Part shown: positions 10,874 through 22,474 of the stretch, in pieces | Layout: the number at the start of each line of letters is the position of its first letter | How positions within the stretch are numbered: position 1 is the stretch's first letter | Assembly: GCF_010183535.1 (NCBI RefSeq) | Contig: NC_071329.1 | Coordinates: forward strand, 186,001-250,000 | Length of the DNA: 64,000 nucleotides | Direction of reading: 5' to 3' | Origin: Caenorhabditis remanei | Lineage: Eukaryota; Nematoda; Chromadorea; Rhabditida; Rhabditidae | The notes under the pieces: generated by a model | What the model saw: only the letters and a program-made list of their open reading frames with translations | The model's database searches: none | Told to the model about the DNA's origin: nothing | Made by a program: the position numbers and the translations under genes

Positions 10874-13800
10874 TCTAAAACCACAAAAACCTCCTTGGCA
10901 CTCCAAAAAGGTAAGAAAACGACGTCTCGTCTTCCTCTTCTCCAGAAGCAAAAGTGAGTAGCGTCAAGTGCTCCTGAAAAAGAAGTGGGGCGGAGCTTGA
11001 AAAAGACGCAGGAGCCTTCAAAAATAGAATGAGATAAGCGGGAGACGCAGAGAATGGAGGAGCATCCATTTTTCATTCAGAGCACGCCTTCCCTTCAGGC
11101 GTCTTTTTGTTTAACTTTAAAAAAGTATAGAATTCCACTCCGGGTGGTATGAAAGGGGGGAGAGGCTTTTGATATTTTTCTTTGGAATAGTCAAGAATTT
11201 GTTTAATTTTTGAAAAGTTATGAGAAAAATGAAGTCTTTGTACTTATTTTGATTTTCAGACAAGGTCATTGAGGTGGTTCGAATAATTACAATAATTCGT
11301 TTGAAACATTTTACCGAATCGTCATTTTCAGATTTCTAAAATAGTTTTAATAGTCATCTTCCATCACATAAATCTATGTTGTTCAACGACTCCTAGTGAT
11401 GACTAGAATCGGATAATACGATCAGGAAGAAGTGGGGAGAAAAAAGGAAATTTGAAGTGGTATATTTTCGAATTTCCTCCGTTTTTGATTTATTTTTAAT
11501 ACAATTTTTAAACGGAAATTTATGTTTTTTGGTTGAAGAAAAAATGAATGGATGTATGAGTCATGGGATACTGACTATGAGAAAAGGAAAGAATTGATTT
11601 GCTATTTACTAACTAGGGAATAATCCGGACGTATTTCGGGCATTTGAAATAAGACCTACATAGTTGGATAGTTCGAAATCTGAGGATTTCAGAACTCTTT
11701 TCAAATTTTAAAGAATGCTTCTAGGAATCGGGAAAAAAGAGTGTCACACTTTTTGAATACAACTTGAAACTCTTCTAAGACCTGCAAAGCTCAAAAATAC
11801 GGTATTCGATTTATTTCAACTACAATTCCGCGGGATTTAGAAAAATTAGGTGTGCCTTTCATACCACCCGGTAAGTGTTCGTAAATCGATAATATGAAAC
11901 GTCGTCAAAAACAAAAATTTGGTCTATCTATATTGCGGGAAAATGTGGGATGCCATATTATTTTCAATTGAGCAGGTGAGATATGGACATTCTCGGTTTG
12001 TTAGAATTGTAAGATCTTGGCTTCAAGATATCTGGGAACCAGAAGTTTGTTTGGAAATCAAGATACTTGGCAACTATGACATTTGGCAATAGACAAAAAG
12101 AAAATGATTAATAAGAAATTTTATGTCCAATTTTCGCGTACAGTAAAACGGCATGGTTGCCAAATGCCTAGAAATTAAGATATTTCGTAGTTGAACAGTA
12201 TTGAATACACACTTTCGAGAGCTCTCAGTTAATACAATTTATCAATTCTTAGCAAAAAATTCTGTAATTTCTAGAACCTGGCAAATGCTCTCTCAAAAAA
12301 AGCTCATTGATCTGGAATCGACCACCGAACACGTCTGCTCTCAAAATCTCGAATGTCGGAAATTATGTATATTTCTTGAAACTTGTTCAAGTGGAAGATT
12401 GAAATAAGGGACTAGACATGTTTCTAAAAAGTAAGTCAACGGAGCAGAAGAATCAGTCTTATTATTTTCTGCGATTTTTGAGTTTTGAAAAAAAAAGTGA
12501 AAAGTATGGGGAAACTTGAGTTTTGAATTTGAAGAAAGCTGTCTGTCTGTTTTTTATTTTTATTCTTAATTCCGAAAAACATGTCAGAACATTCCGAAAA
12601 CAGACAGAATATCTTCTGATCTATCACTCAAAAAAGTCAAATCTTTAAAACAAAAAAAAAGTGACGTAAAACCAAATCGAAAAGAGAGGAAGGATTAAGT
12701 TTCAAATCTCTCAAAAAACTGGGGAAGAGAGAAATAAATGAGCAAAGAGAGAGAGAGAAAGAGAGAGCACTTTGAAAATGATCTTGTGCAAATAGTGAAA
12801 TATTGTTCTGTGAAGAGTCAAGTGGAGTTAGAGAATTGGGAGGGTTCGTATGATTTTTGATGATTAATGAGGAGGAAATGATCAAAAATTGAAAGTGGGG
12901 TGGCAGGTGACTGAAACAAGGTACGTAAGATGTACCAAAGTAAAGGCTAACCAAATATTTTATTGATAGGGAACCAGTACTCACGAGTTTGTCCGACTGG
13001 CTAACTGAGGAAAGTTTCAGATATCGACTCGGAGCCCGTCCGCAAAATGTTAGTTATGCATCAAGACATTGGGTTTTTTTTAACTTGGAAAAAACATCAA
13101 AAAATTTTGTAAAAAATAGGTGCCTTTTCTTGAAGACGGACCTGTCCGAAGTTTGACAAGTCTGGTAATAATTTGATAATTCTGAATATGTACTCATTCT
13201 TTGATGAGATCTTCATTAGCAAAAATTATTATGTTTGATCCATACTTGCGATGGGCCGCGCTGATTTGAAAATTTCACCCGGGTTTAAGTACATAGTATT
13301 TGTTTGATCAAAATGTCGAACAATTTTTTGAAAGCAAATTGTGCACATTTTTTGAATCCGGGCCGAGGTTTTACAAGTATAGATCGATAAATATGTTGGA
13401 AAATGTTAATTTTGAGATCTCATCAATTCTGATCGTCAGAGTATTTAGAAGGATGGAAATGTTGAATGCTATTCCTCCGTTCCAGAAATTTTATATATTT
13501 TCTGGAAACACTCAATATTGTGTACACTACTCCTAGCTCCTAGACCCTGTTACTAGTATTGATACCACAATTTTATATGTAATATTAACTATCTGATTTC
13601 GTTGTTTTCAGTATCACTAATACCCATATTGATGATGATGATGGCTTCTTTCGTGTTAAGACATTCAACATCTAATTCCCTATAATATATTTTTTGAAAA
13701 CTAATGGTTAGCTAAGGTTTGATTTTTAACATTCCACAAATTTCAGTCAAAACTCATTTAAATATGAGAAAAAATAACTGGAAAAAATAATGAAAAAAGC

Positions 13801-15115
13801 TGTAACTAACTCTATTAATTCGCCTATACAGCAGAAAGAACAAATTGTCTTCTATTCCCTTTTTCTCTGTTTTTTTCTCCGGCTTTCTCATCTTTTTTCC
13901 TTTTTTTCCAGCAGCATCCGCGTCATTTCTGACAAAATCTTCTTCTTCATGTTGTTCTCTCAACTTTTTTGTTTTTTTCGATTCTAAAATAACGGAGAAA
14001 GACAAGAAATGGAGTGGGAAGAGTGAAAACAACAAGACGATTATTTTTGACTTTAGTCATAGAAAGCGTCTTAAAATTGAGTCGCTCAATGAGCTGGAAA
14101 AAGAGAGGAAAGAAAAATAAAAATTACTTATATATTTTTTTGAATAGAGTGTAACATTTTGACTGAAAAATCACCCAGCTTTGGGGAAGAATGGATGTGC
14201 AATGTTTCACTTGATTTTCACAATATTACAGTGTGTTACAGCATATCAGTTGACAATGTTTTTGTAAGAACGCTTCATGGGAAAGAAGTTTCATCCGGTT
14301 GAAGTGACCAACCACCTTTTTAAGTTAGGTATGGTATCTTTCTAGGAATGTGTTAAAAATTGTGAAAAAAAAATTGGTTAATGAAAAATTCACAAGTTAG
14401 GTTGAATTATGAAGCAGTGGAATTTTTTCAGCTGATAGTTCTATACCAAAAATATAAATCCTTGCACCACACAGGCATAGGTACCATGACAAAATGGTAA
14501 TAATTTTCAAAAGGAAATTTTTGTGTTAAAAAAGTAAAAGAGTTCAACTTTCTAAACTTTGACCCCGTTTTTCTCGAATACTAGGCCTCGAGGGCAAACA
14601 ATAATTATATATTTAGAATCAGCGTTTTTTCAGCTTTCCGATGATATGTAATAAGTCACGTTCCATAACTCCGCGCTCACTTGGTGACTTTCCCTAATTA
14701 GGGTGAAAACATTTTTTTAAACTTCCTTGAGAATTCTTGAATTATATAATTTCAGAAACATTTATATAGAACAGGAAACTAAAAATATCGAATGAAGCCC
14801 GTGACAGTATACATCATCAACGGAACTAAAAAAAATGAGCCGGAAAAATTAATCAGGAAAGAGAGGGGAATGTGACATGCGATTATTAATCAGACGAATA
14901 CGAAGATTATTCTTCATTGATAAGGAAGTGAGAGGCGACCGAAAATGAATATTTATATAGGAGGGGCAATGACGTGGAACACACAAAGAAAATGAATGGG
15001 GGGAAAAGGGCAGACTAGGATTACAGAGGCGATTGATCTTTGTTTTTCTCTTCTTTTGTCGAAATTGTCGAACCCAGAGCTTTCTTGTATTACCTTGTTT
15101 CCATTTCCACACGTC
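10874..15115. other. 4.2-kb stretch without a recognised gene
   Basis: I see no convincing exon chain here. The stretch holds Lys/Phe-biased low-complexity ORFs only, two inverted copies of CCGGGTGGTATGAAAGG (11139 and 11872), and a decayed palindromic repeat at about 14540-14700. The latter is related to sequence at 52710-52940 and 55490-55740. It may contain promoter or 5' exons of the IQ-protein gene. Confidence 0.5.
11139..11872. mobile_element. 734-bp element bounded by 17-bp perfect inverted repeats
   Basis: CCGGGTGGTATGAAAGG at 11139 is mirrored by CCTTTCATACCACCCGG ending at 11872. The interior is AT-rich with no coding potential. No target duplication is evident, so the assignment to a MITE is inferred from the termini alone. 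Confidence 0.5.
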
Positions 15116-15188
15116 GCCTCGATAGCTCAGTTGGGAGAGCGTTAGACTGAAGATCTAAAGGTCACCAGTTCGATCCTGGTTCGGGGCA
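15116..15188 (+). tRNA. tRNA-Phe (GAA)
   Basis: This is a 73-base cloverleaf. The acceptor stem GCCTCGA pairs with TTCGGGGC (with G-U pairs), the D arm is TAGCTCAGTTGGGAGAGC, the anticodon loop contains CTGAAGA (anticodon GAA), and the T arm is CCAGTTCGATCCTGG. A run of T follows (TTTTTTTTG), a suitable pol III terminator. Confidence 0.95.
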
Positions 15189-15451
15189 ATTTTTTTTTGT
15201 TTGTTAGTTGTCTTCCTTGAATTCTAGTTTTTGATTCAACGAATCATACTTCTAAAAACTCCCTTTTTGATCTACCAACTTAATAAGTTTTAGTAGACTA
15301 AACCAATGATCATCTAGTTTCCTTGTTGATTCATTCAATTCTCATGCGGCTTGTCAGAATGAGCATATCAACCGTGGGATTTTTTGTCATAAAACTTTAT
15401 TTATTAAAAAAAAAACAAGGAAATTACATAAAATCTAACGAAAACACAAGG

Positions 15452-17104
15452 TTATCCAACAGATCCAACAGATGGTACCGAGTTCTTGGGTCTCGTGTGG
15501 AACATCATCATTCCTCCGCCCATCGAAGCGGTGCTAGTTTTTGGCATGCTTACAACGGAGGTTATAGATGTTGGGTCCTTTGCAATGGATACTCGTTGAC
15601 CCATTCCGCTGACAGGTCTTGTTGGCATGGCACCGCCCATTCCCATCATGGCAAGTCCTGCTGCAGATGGACCATTCTGACCAGTATCGACATCGCTCAA
15701 AATTCCAATCATTTTTAGATTTGCTATAATGGATTCTTGAGATTCCCGGGTAGCAATCACTTTCACTTTTGACTCTTTGTGAAGGTTTCGGGCTTTCCGG
15801 CAGAGAATGAAGTTGGCAAAGTAGTCGGCTCGGAGGTTTTTATTCAATGCTATCAGGGCTAGTGGGTAGACGATTGGAAGATAGCAACGAGCGTTTAGGT
15901 AGAGTTGGTCAATTAGAGAGTCTTCTGAAATGTTTGAAATACAAAACTTGTAAACTTGCAAAACCACTATTTACCTAAATCCAATCCCCTTTTGATTATC
16001 AGTTGTATGAAATAGTCCGATAGACATGCAAAATAGAGTGGAACGTAGGAACGTTTGAAGAATTTCATTTGACCTCCGAGGTTTTGGATCTGTAACAAGA
16101 AGAGAAGTGGAAAACGCAAAATGATTCTGGAGGTATGGGGAATTGAACCCCAGCCCTCTCCCATGCTAAGGGAGCGCTCTACCACTGAGCTATACCCCCG
16201 GCGATTGTCTTCCCGACAGGAGGGCAAACAAGAGAGTGGCGCCTACCTTCTGATCATTTCGCAAGCCGCCGAGTAGACCGGCACGATGATGAGAGGCACG
16301 TGCGGAATTAAACATGACAAGGGCTACCTGGAAATGAGGATTACGGTAGGGTACTGTAGTTTTTTTCAAAAGAAAATGTCGCAAAAGGCTTTTTTCATCT
16401 TGAAATCCTCCAAAAATTCTAAAATTTTAACATACCACCAGACAGCAAATAAGAACTCCTCCGTGATAATAATCAAACATATAATTCGTAGTGAGTGTAC
16501 TCTTTATCGCCAGATCTTCAGTGTTGGCCACTTCCAGAGCCGCATTTGCAAGCGATATTTTTGACTGCTCCTCGGAATTCATGAATGCTGTTCTGATACA
16601 CACTTCGGTTATTAGAGACGCCATTATTTGGACGACCTGAAAACAAACACAACTTTAAACTTTAAAAAACCAAAAAGAAAGAAACGAACTCGAAACAGTG
16701 CTGTATGCCAGAATTTCGGACTCTCTCGAATCACTGGACTCATTTTAAACATCACCCTTTCCAGTGTAGTCCATAGGATGGTGACTTGAGGTATTGCACG
16801 TGACAGTGATAGGAATGTGGAAAAGAACGACTCGGCTTTTTTCGTACGATTCACTCGGGACATCCAACATGCTGCTGAAAAAATGAGCCTAATTGAATTC
16901 CCGCCGGATCCTTTTTTTACCTGTTGCTAAGATATTCGAACATGCCAACACAATATGCGCTATTGACAGAAACCGCAAGTTCTTTCCACAATATCGTGGA
17001 TAGACGGTGGATCGATGGGTTGCCCGTTGGTAGCATAGATTGAGGTAGATTCCGATGGAGGAAAACACCATGCATGAGGTATAAAACACAATTTCAAGGG
17101 CCAT
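15452..17104 (-). CDS. seven-transmembrane serpentine receptor with long Gly/Met/Ser-rich tail
   Basis: Six exons on the minus strand: 16921-17104, 16690-16874, 16436-16636, 16247-16327, 15975-16089, 15452-15924. They encode 412 aa. Helix 1 starts at the N-terminus ([20 protein letters not shown]), helix 2 follows with [17 protein letters not shown], and helix 3 ends with TTLERVMF, like the ER box of nematode chemoreceptors. Later helices include [18 protein letters not shown] and [16 protein letters not shown]. The layout suggests the Sra-superfamily of serpentine receptors, but I cannot assign a subfamily. The cytoplasmic tail is about 110 residues ([15 protein letters not shown] then SMGGGMMMF), long for this class. 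The start is preceded by ATTACAG, so trans-splicing is possible. A tRNA-Ala lies in intron 4 on the same strand. Confidence 0.75.
16128..16199 (-). tRNA. tRNA-Ala (AGC)
   Basis: 72 bases on the minus strand: acceptor GGGGGTA with TACCTCC, D arm TAGCTCAGTGGTAGAGC, anticodon loop TTAGCAT (AGC), T arm GGGGTTCAATTCCCC. It sits inside intron 4 (16090-16246) of the serpentine receptor gene, in the same orientation. Confidence 0.95.
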
Positions 17105-17523
17105 CCTGTAATATCGAAAGTATTTGGGGGATAACTTCCAGAAAAACAAAAAATATCATATGAGAGTGTGCAGAAAAACCGAATTCAGTGGGTGTATGAG
17201 CAGAGTGTCTAATCGAAAAAAAACACCTGTCTAGGCGGGGTAACAAACGGAAAAGAATAATAGACTAATCTAATCGAAAACTCGACATTGTGAAATGTAT
17301 ATAGTGGGGATGACCTCCTTCTCAGAATCAGTATAGACAATAATATGGTGTCCCTCAGGAAATTAAGTTATTAGTTTACGTAGATTGTTATTCTGTTAGC
17401 TCCCACCCCGTTATTATTCCCACTTTTAATCAAATAAGTAGTGTGTAGAAAATACTAAAAAACGGGGGTCTCCAAACACCAAAATACACTTTCCCCGGAG
17501 AGAAAGAAAACCAAAAAACGATA

Positions 17524-17595
17524 TTCCGTTGCGGGGAATCGAACCCCGGCCTTATGGGTGAGAGCCATAAATCCTAACCACTAGACCACAACGGA
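17524..17595 (-). tRNA. tRNA-Glu (CTC), left member of a head-to-head pair
   Basis: 72 bases: acceptor TCCGTTG/CAACGGA, D arm GGTCTAGTGGTTAGGAT, anticodon stem TATGG/CCATA with loop CTCTCAC (anticodon CTC), T arm GGGGTTCGATTCCCC. It is identical by eye to the copy at 17706-17777 and faces away from it across 110 bp. Confidence 0.95.
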
Positions 17596-17705
17596 TGACA
17601 GGAAACACGATCAACGGCGGAATACACATTCCGGGAAAAAAGAAAAGGACAACTGTTCTGATTCGCTCGAGATGTCTACACTCGTGGTGACCCACTGTTC
17701 CACCA

Positions 17706-17777
17706 TCCGTTGTGGTCTAGTGGTTAGGATTTATGGCTCTCACCCATAAGGCCGGGGTTCGATTCCCCGCAACGGAA
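17706..17777 (+). tRNA. tRNA-Glu (CTC), right member of a head-to-head pair
   Basis: Same 72-base sequence as 17524-17595 but on the plus strand. The two 5' ends are separated by 110 bp (17596-17705). The same arrangement and spacing recurs at 38788-38970. Confidence 0.95.
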
Positions 17778-18252
17778 GACGCTTTTTGTTCTTTCGGGAG
17801 ATTTCATGATTTGTCATCATGTTGCGGGCGTTAACAATCAACTTTCGTGTGCAAGGAATGAAATAAGCAATTATTTTAGCTGATAGAAAAGAGAAACAGA
17901 AGCAGGTGCATTGGGTTGCCATGTGTGCTACAAGACGCTTTCATGGAATGACAGATAGATTCTAACAGATAGATAGATGATTGTCATTCATCAATGCGCG
18001 GTGAAATTGCAGAAAGGGGCGTGGCCGGCAACGACGCGAAAGTCCTACAACTTCAAAATCGCGGAATCAGAATCATCTAGAAAGTCTAAAAAAAGAAAAG
18101 AAAAAAGTTCTGCTCTTTATATGTTGAAAAATCAAAAAGTGATATAATAGGGAGAGTGTGCTAATGAGCAGTTTCTACTCACATGCTCTTTCACTTTCTC
18201 TCTCTCTCTACTCTCTTCCAAAACCTGAGAATGAGTTCTATGCATGTGTATA

Positions 18253-21200
18253 TTATCGGAGTAAAAAAGTTCCGACATTTTTTCTCGTTGCGGACTTGAG
18301 ATTTCGGCGCCGCCCACTTTTGCAATCTTGCGGCGCGGTGTTTCGCAAGGTAAGCGCACAGTGGCGGTTTATAGTATTTTTCACGAGTAAAATATATGGA
18401 AAATGTCAGTTTTCTGTCAATTTTAAAGAATTTTCTTTGAAATATCATTCTGAAAAGCAATATTGACAATAATTGCGTGTGTTTTATAAGTTTGTGTCAC
18501 TTTTTCAACAGAACTCGTTAGATTTTCGCCGTATCTCTTTGTTTCTTTTCTTTTTCCCTTTATTGCATGATTTTTGTTATTTTTCAGGTTCCAAATGACT
18601 CTCAAACAACGTCTCTACATGTGCATGTTCCATAATCCCCAAGTTTTGTGTTAGTTTGATTTCAGAACTTTGTTTTCTCTCCGCCATTCTTTTGTTTCAG
18701 AGTGATCGCTTCCAATGGACAGCCGCCGGACATGTCGCCAAGAAGTCAACGATGTCATCGTCGCCAGCTATAAATTGGAGTTCAATTTCTGTTGTCGTGT
18801 TAGTTGCAGAAGTAGCTTTTGTTGTTCTCTCCGCCTGTATTCTTTCAGATGACCAACAGCACCACAGATTCGGAGAGGAGTCAAAAACGATGAAGAAAGA
18901 AGGCTTCAGTGTGAAATGAAGGAGAATGAAGAGAGGGAAAAATAAGAAAATAAGAAGGAAAACGAATGGAAAGCAGGGAACTGTGATGAAGAAAGAAGAA
19001 TGAAAGAGGTGGCGGAAAGGAAGAGGAAAAAACGAGAAATCTTCACAACAAATGAGAAGGGAAGAAACGAAGGAGAAGAAGAGACGAAATCTACTCGAGT
19101 GAATCATCCCCATCGATGTCATTATCGATCTCATCATCGATGTCTTCATCGATGTCTTCATCGATGTCTGACAACTCGTGCTCCTCGAATACTTCAGCGG
19201 AAATCTCATCATCGCTATAAGCGTCTTCGTCTTCCGAATCATCAATGCGGATGTTAACAAGACGGCCTTGCTCATCCGTCTCGTAGAGAAGAGAGAAGTC
19301 AGTGTCTTCCAGCATCGTCTCTTTTTCCAACATCATTGCTCTCGTTTCATCTTCGTCTTTGCGGCATTTATCAAAAAGAGCTTTTGCGTCTTTTGCTTTA
19401 AAAGAACGGAGGAAGCCAATCGTTCTACTCTCCACCTGAAAATAGAAATATGTTTCGTTGCACCTCTCATCACTAACAATCGGAACTTTGTCGTCTCTAT
19501 TTCCCATATTGCGGATATTCTGCTTTGTTTGGGACCACAAAAACTCGATTGGATTCCACATGCAATGATAGGGAGGCAATCTTAGGATTTCTACTCCCCA
19601 GACTTCTTCTGCCCAGGCATCAAGTTCGTAAACTGTGAACGCCTCCTTCCCGCCGTTCTTTGCGACATATTCCTTGGACAGTTTGTACAGCTGGGGCCTC
19701 AACGTCTTTGCTGGAAACGGAACGCCATGTGCAGTAAGCCACTTTTTAAGGTCCGCTTTCAAAGTAAGGCTGGTTGGAGGCTGAAAGAGTCGACATAAGT
19801 TTTTCATATAGTATTTTGGATATACTTTTTCCCGGGTCTTATTATGGTACGGGGCGTTATCCATAATAAGAACCGGTTTCCGGCCAGTTGGAGCGGCGGC
19901 TGCAGCAAGAAGTGGAATAACGCGGTGCATGTATTCCTCACACGCCGTACTATTCATATCTCTGTGATAATCTTCATACTGCTCATCCACGTTTTGTCCC
20001 GATACTCTAAATTCTACACTTTCCGGAATTGTTCCCATTTCTGTGAGGACTGCAAGTACAATTCCTCTTTTTCCTTTTTCCTTGGGTTTCTCCGGACCAG
20101 AAACTGGGGCGCCGATATCAGCCATTTCTGCCCTCCGGTACATTGTTCCATTTTGATGCTGCCATCCACTTCGAGCACTCATCCCGTCATGCGCCCAGGT
20201 TTCATCGAAAGCTGCAAAAAACGCATTTTCTTTGTTCAACGTCTCCTTTCTTGAAAGATATTGCTTCCTTGCCGCGATGATGTTGGGACGTTCTTGGAGG
20301 ACAGACATCCGACCAAGTTTCTTGAAACAAAATCCAAGGCCAGAAAGAAGAACTCTAAAATAAGAGAGACCGAATCGGTACTGAATTGAAGATTTGGCCC
20401 ATTTCCAGATTCTTTCAGCAGTAACTTTTTCCTTTCTCTCCCAATAATTGTGGACTTCTTTCACGATCTTAGAACGTTCATACAAGGTTAATCTGGAGGC
20501 AATTTTTCTACTTCTTTCTCTTTTTCCCATCTCCTGAATCCTTCGTCTTCTTGCTGGAATCGGAAGACCTTTGCAGTAACGAGATACTGTAGATCGATGG
20601 AATCCAGAAAAAGAAGCAGTTGCCTGATTCACGGCGTGGAACATTGTGTAGACTGAGTCAGTTCCGAGTTTCTCGTTGATCATTTTGATCATCGTTGACA
20701 GATGAGATACAATCTCTTCACCACTATTGGCTAATATCTTATTAGTGGTGATTTTGGAAAAATCTTCCACTTTCAGTGATGCGATAGTTTTGCCGATTCT
20801 CGTGTGTACTTCTTCCATCTGACAAAAACCCAATTAAATGCTTATTCTGTTTATTCAATTCTCTCAACCTTTCTTTGGAAGTAATCATGAGCAGTGGAAA
20901 CTGCTATTTCAGATGACGTTTGATTATCCACATTCGCCGTGTCACATGTTTCTACACTCTCATATTCGAAATCCGTCTGAGTCATCTTCAAACACATGAA
21001 ATTATCCAGTTTGTGTGGAGTCACTTGTGTTTGCTTGTTTTGGAATTGCTTCGGGATGAATTTGAATTGCATCGGGTTGGGAACAACTGCTCCAGCAACA
21101 CGAGAACCAGGTGACGGAACACTACGGAGAGAAACACGGACCAGGCGAGGAGTACTTGTAGATGAATCCATACTTCTATTTTTTACCCTGTATATTTTCC

Positions 21201-22282
21201 AAATGACACTTCTTAATTAAACCAGCTTGAAGCTGCATAAAACTTTAACTGGGGCGTACCCTAACATGAAGCCCAACATTTCAAAATTGGATAAAAACAA
21301 TATTTATTAACAGTTTACACGCTAATATCATATTGCACAATCATTTAAATGAATTTTTCCACGAAATATTATTTTCTTCTTCCTCCACTTCCTTCTTTTT
21401 CTTTTTCTTCCTCTCTTCTTCCTCCAGTTCATTCTTTTTCTTCTAATTCCTCTCTTCTTCTCCTTCGTTTCTTCCCTTCTCATTTGTTGTGAAGATTTCT
21501 CGTTTTTTCCTCTTCCTTTCCGCCACCTCTTTCATTCTTCTTTCTTCATCACAGTTCCCTGCTTTCCATTCGTTTTCCTTCTTATTTTCTTATTTTTCCC
21601 TCTCTTCATTCTCCTTCATTTCACACTGAAGCCTTCTTTCTTCATCGTTTTTGACTCCTCTCCGAATCTGTGGTGCTGTTGGTCATCTGAAAGAATACAG
21701 GCGGAGAGAACAACAAAAGCTACTTCTGCAACTAACACGACAACAGAAATTGAACTCCAATTTATAGCTGGCGACGATGACATCGTTGACTTCTTGGCGA
21801 CATGTCCGGCGGCTGTCCATTGGAAGCGATCACTCTGAAACAAAAGAATGGCGGAGAGAAAACAAAGTTCTGAAATCAAACTAACACAAAACTTGGGGAT
21901 TATGGAACATGCACATGTAGAGACGTTGTTTGAGAGTCATTTGGAACCTGAAAAATAACAAAAATCATGCAATAAAGGGAAAAAGAAAAGAAACAAAGAG
22001 ATACGGCGAAAATCTAACGAGTTCTGTTGAAAAAGTGACACAAACTTATAAAACACACGCAATTATTGTCAATATTGCTTTTCAGAATGATATTTCAAAG
22101 AAAATTCTTTAAAATTGACAGAAAACTGACATTTTCCATATATTTTACTCGTGAAAAATACTATAAACCGCCACTGTGCGCTTACCTTGCGAAACACCGC
22201 GCCGCAAGATTGCAAAAGTGGGCGGCGCCGAAATCTCAAGTCCGCAACGAGAAAAAATGTCGGAACTTTTTTACTCCGATAA
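18253..22282. mobile_element. 4.03-kb DNA transposon with 832-bp terminal inverted repeats
   Basis: The element is bounded by TTATCGGAGTAAAAAAG and its complement and flanked by TA on both sides (18251-18252 and 22283-22284). Left (18253-19084) and right (21451-22282) inverted repeats are 832 bp each and identical in every stretch I compared. A 676-codon transposase gene fills the space between them on the minus strand. TA duplication and a DDE transposase fit the IS630-Tc1-mariner superfamily. Both arms share an 87-aa open frame (18656-18919 and 21616-21879), which may or may not be coding. The apparent arm identity suggests recent activity. Related MITEs lie at 1759-1889 and 41770-41879. 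Confidence 0.9.
19091..21171 (-). CDS. DDE transposase of the 4-kb inverted-repeat transposon
   Basis: Two exons on the minus strand: 20869-21171 and 19091-20818, encoding 676 aa. An additional 42-nt in-frame intron (GTTAGTGATG...TTTTCAG, near 19437-19480) may remove 14 residues. The middle carries a helix-turn-helix-like region (SRYCKGLPIPARRRRIQEMG). The DDE core follows: AAFDETWAHDGMSARSGW, then VLIMDNAPYHNKTREK, then PPYHCMWNPIEFLWSQTKQN. This gives D, D, E in the order and spacing of IS630-Tc1-mariner-like enzymes. The C-terminus is strongly acidic, with Asp-Ile-Asp-Glu-Asp repeats encoded by a short GATGTCTTCATC repeat. No stop or frameshift is seen. The stop codon lies only 7 bp from the left inverted repeat. 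Confidence 0.9.
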
Positions 22283-22474
22283 TATGTAAGGGTTGTCAAG
22301 GGCTCCCCGGTATCTCTCTCTCTCTCTCTCAACTCTATCTCTGATATCTCGTCAAGGCGGGGTAATTGGGTTGGAGGGCGAGAATAGACAGAGATGAAGT
22401 TGAGACTAATGATGAATGGGGGGAAAAGGTTGGATCATTGGTCGTAGACGAGAACGATGAGAATGGGCAGAATA

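Noticed and set aside
13754..14120. overlapping open frames on both strands
   Set aside because: They derive from TTTTC/GAAAA-rich DNA and have no protein-like features.
18656..18919. 87-codon frame present in both arms of the 4-kb transposon
   Set aside because: Any frame in one arm must appear in the other; there is no independent sign of coding.
19000..19275. Arg/His-rich and Met/Ser/Thr-rich frames over the end of the transposase
   Set aside because: They are other-frame readings of the acidic repeat that ends the transposase.
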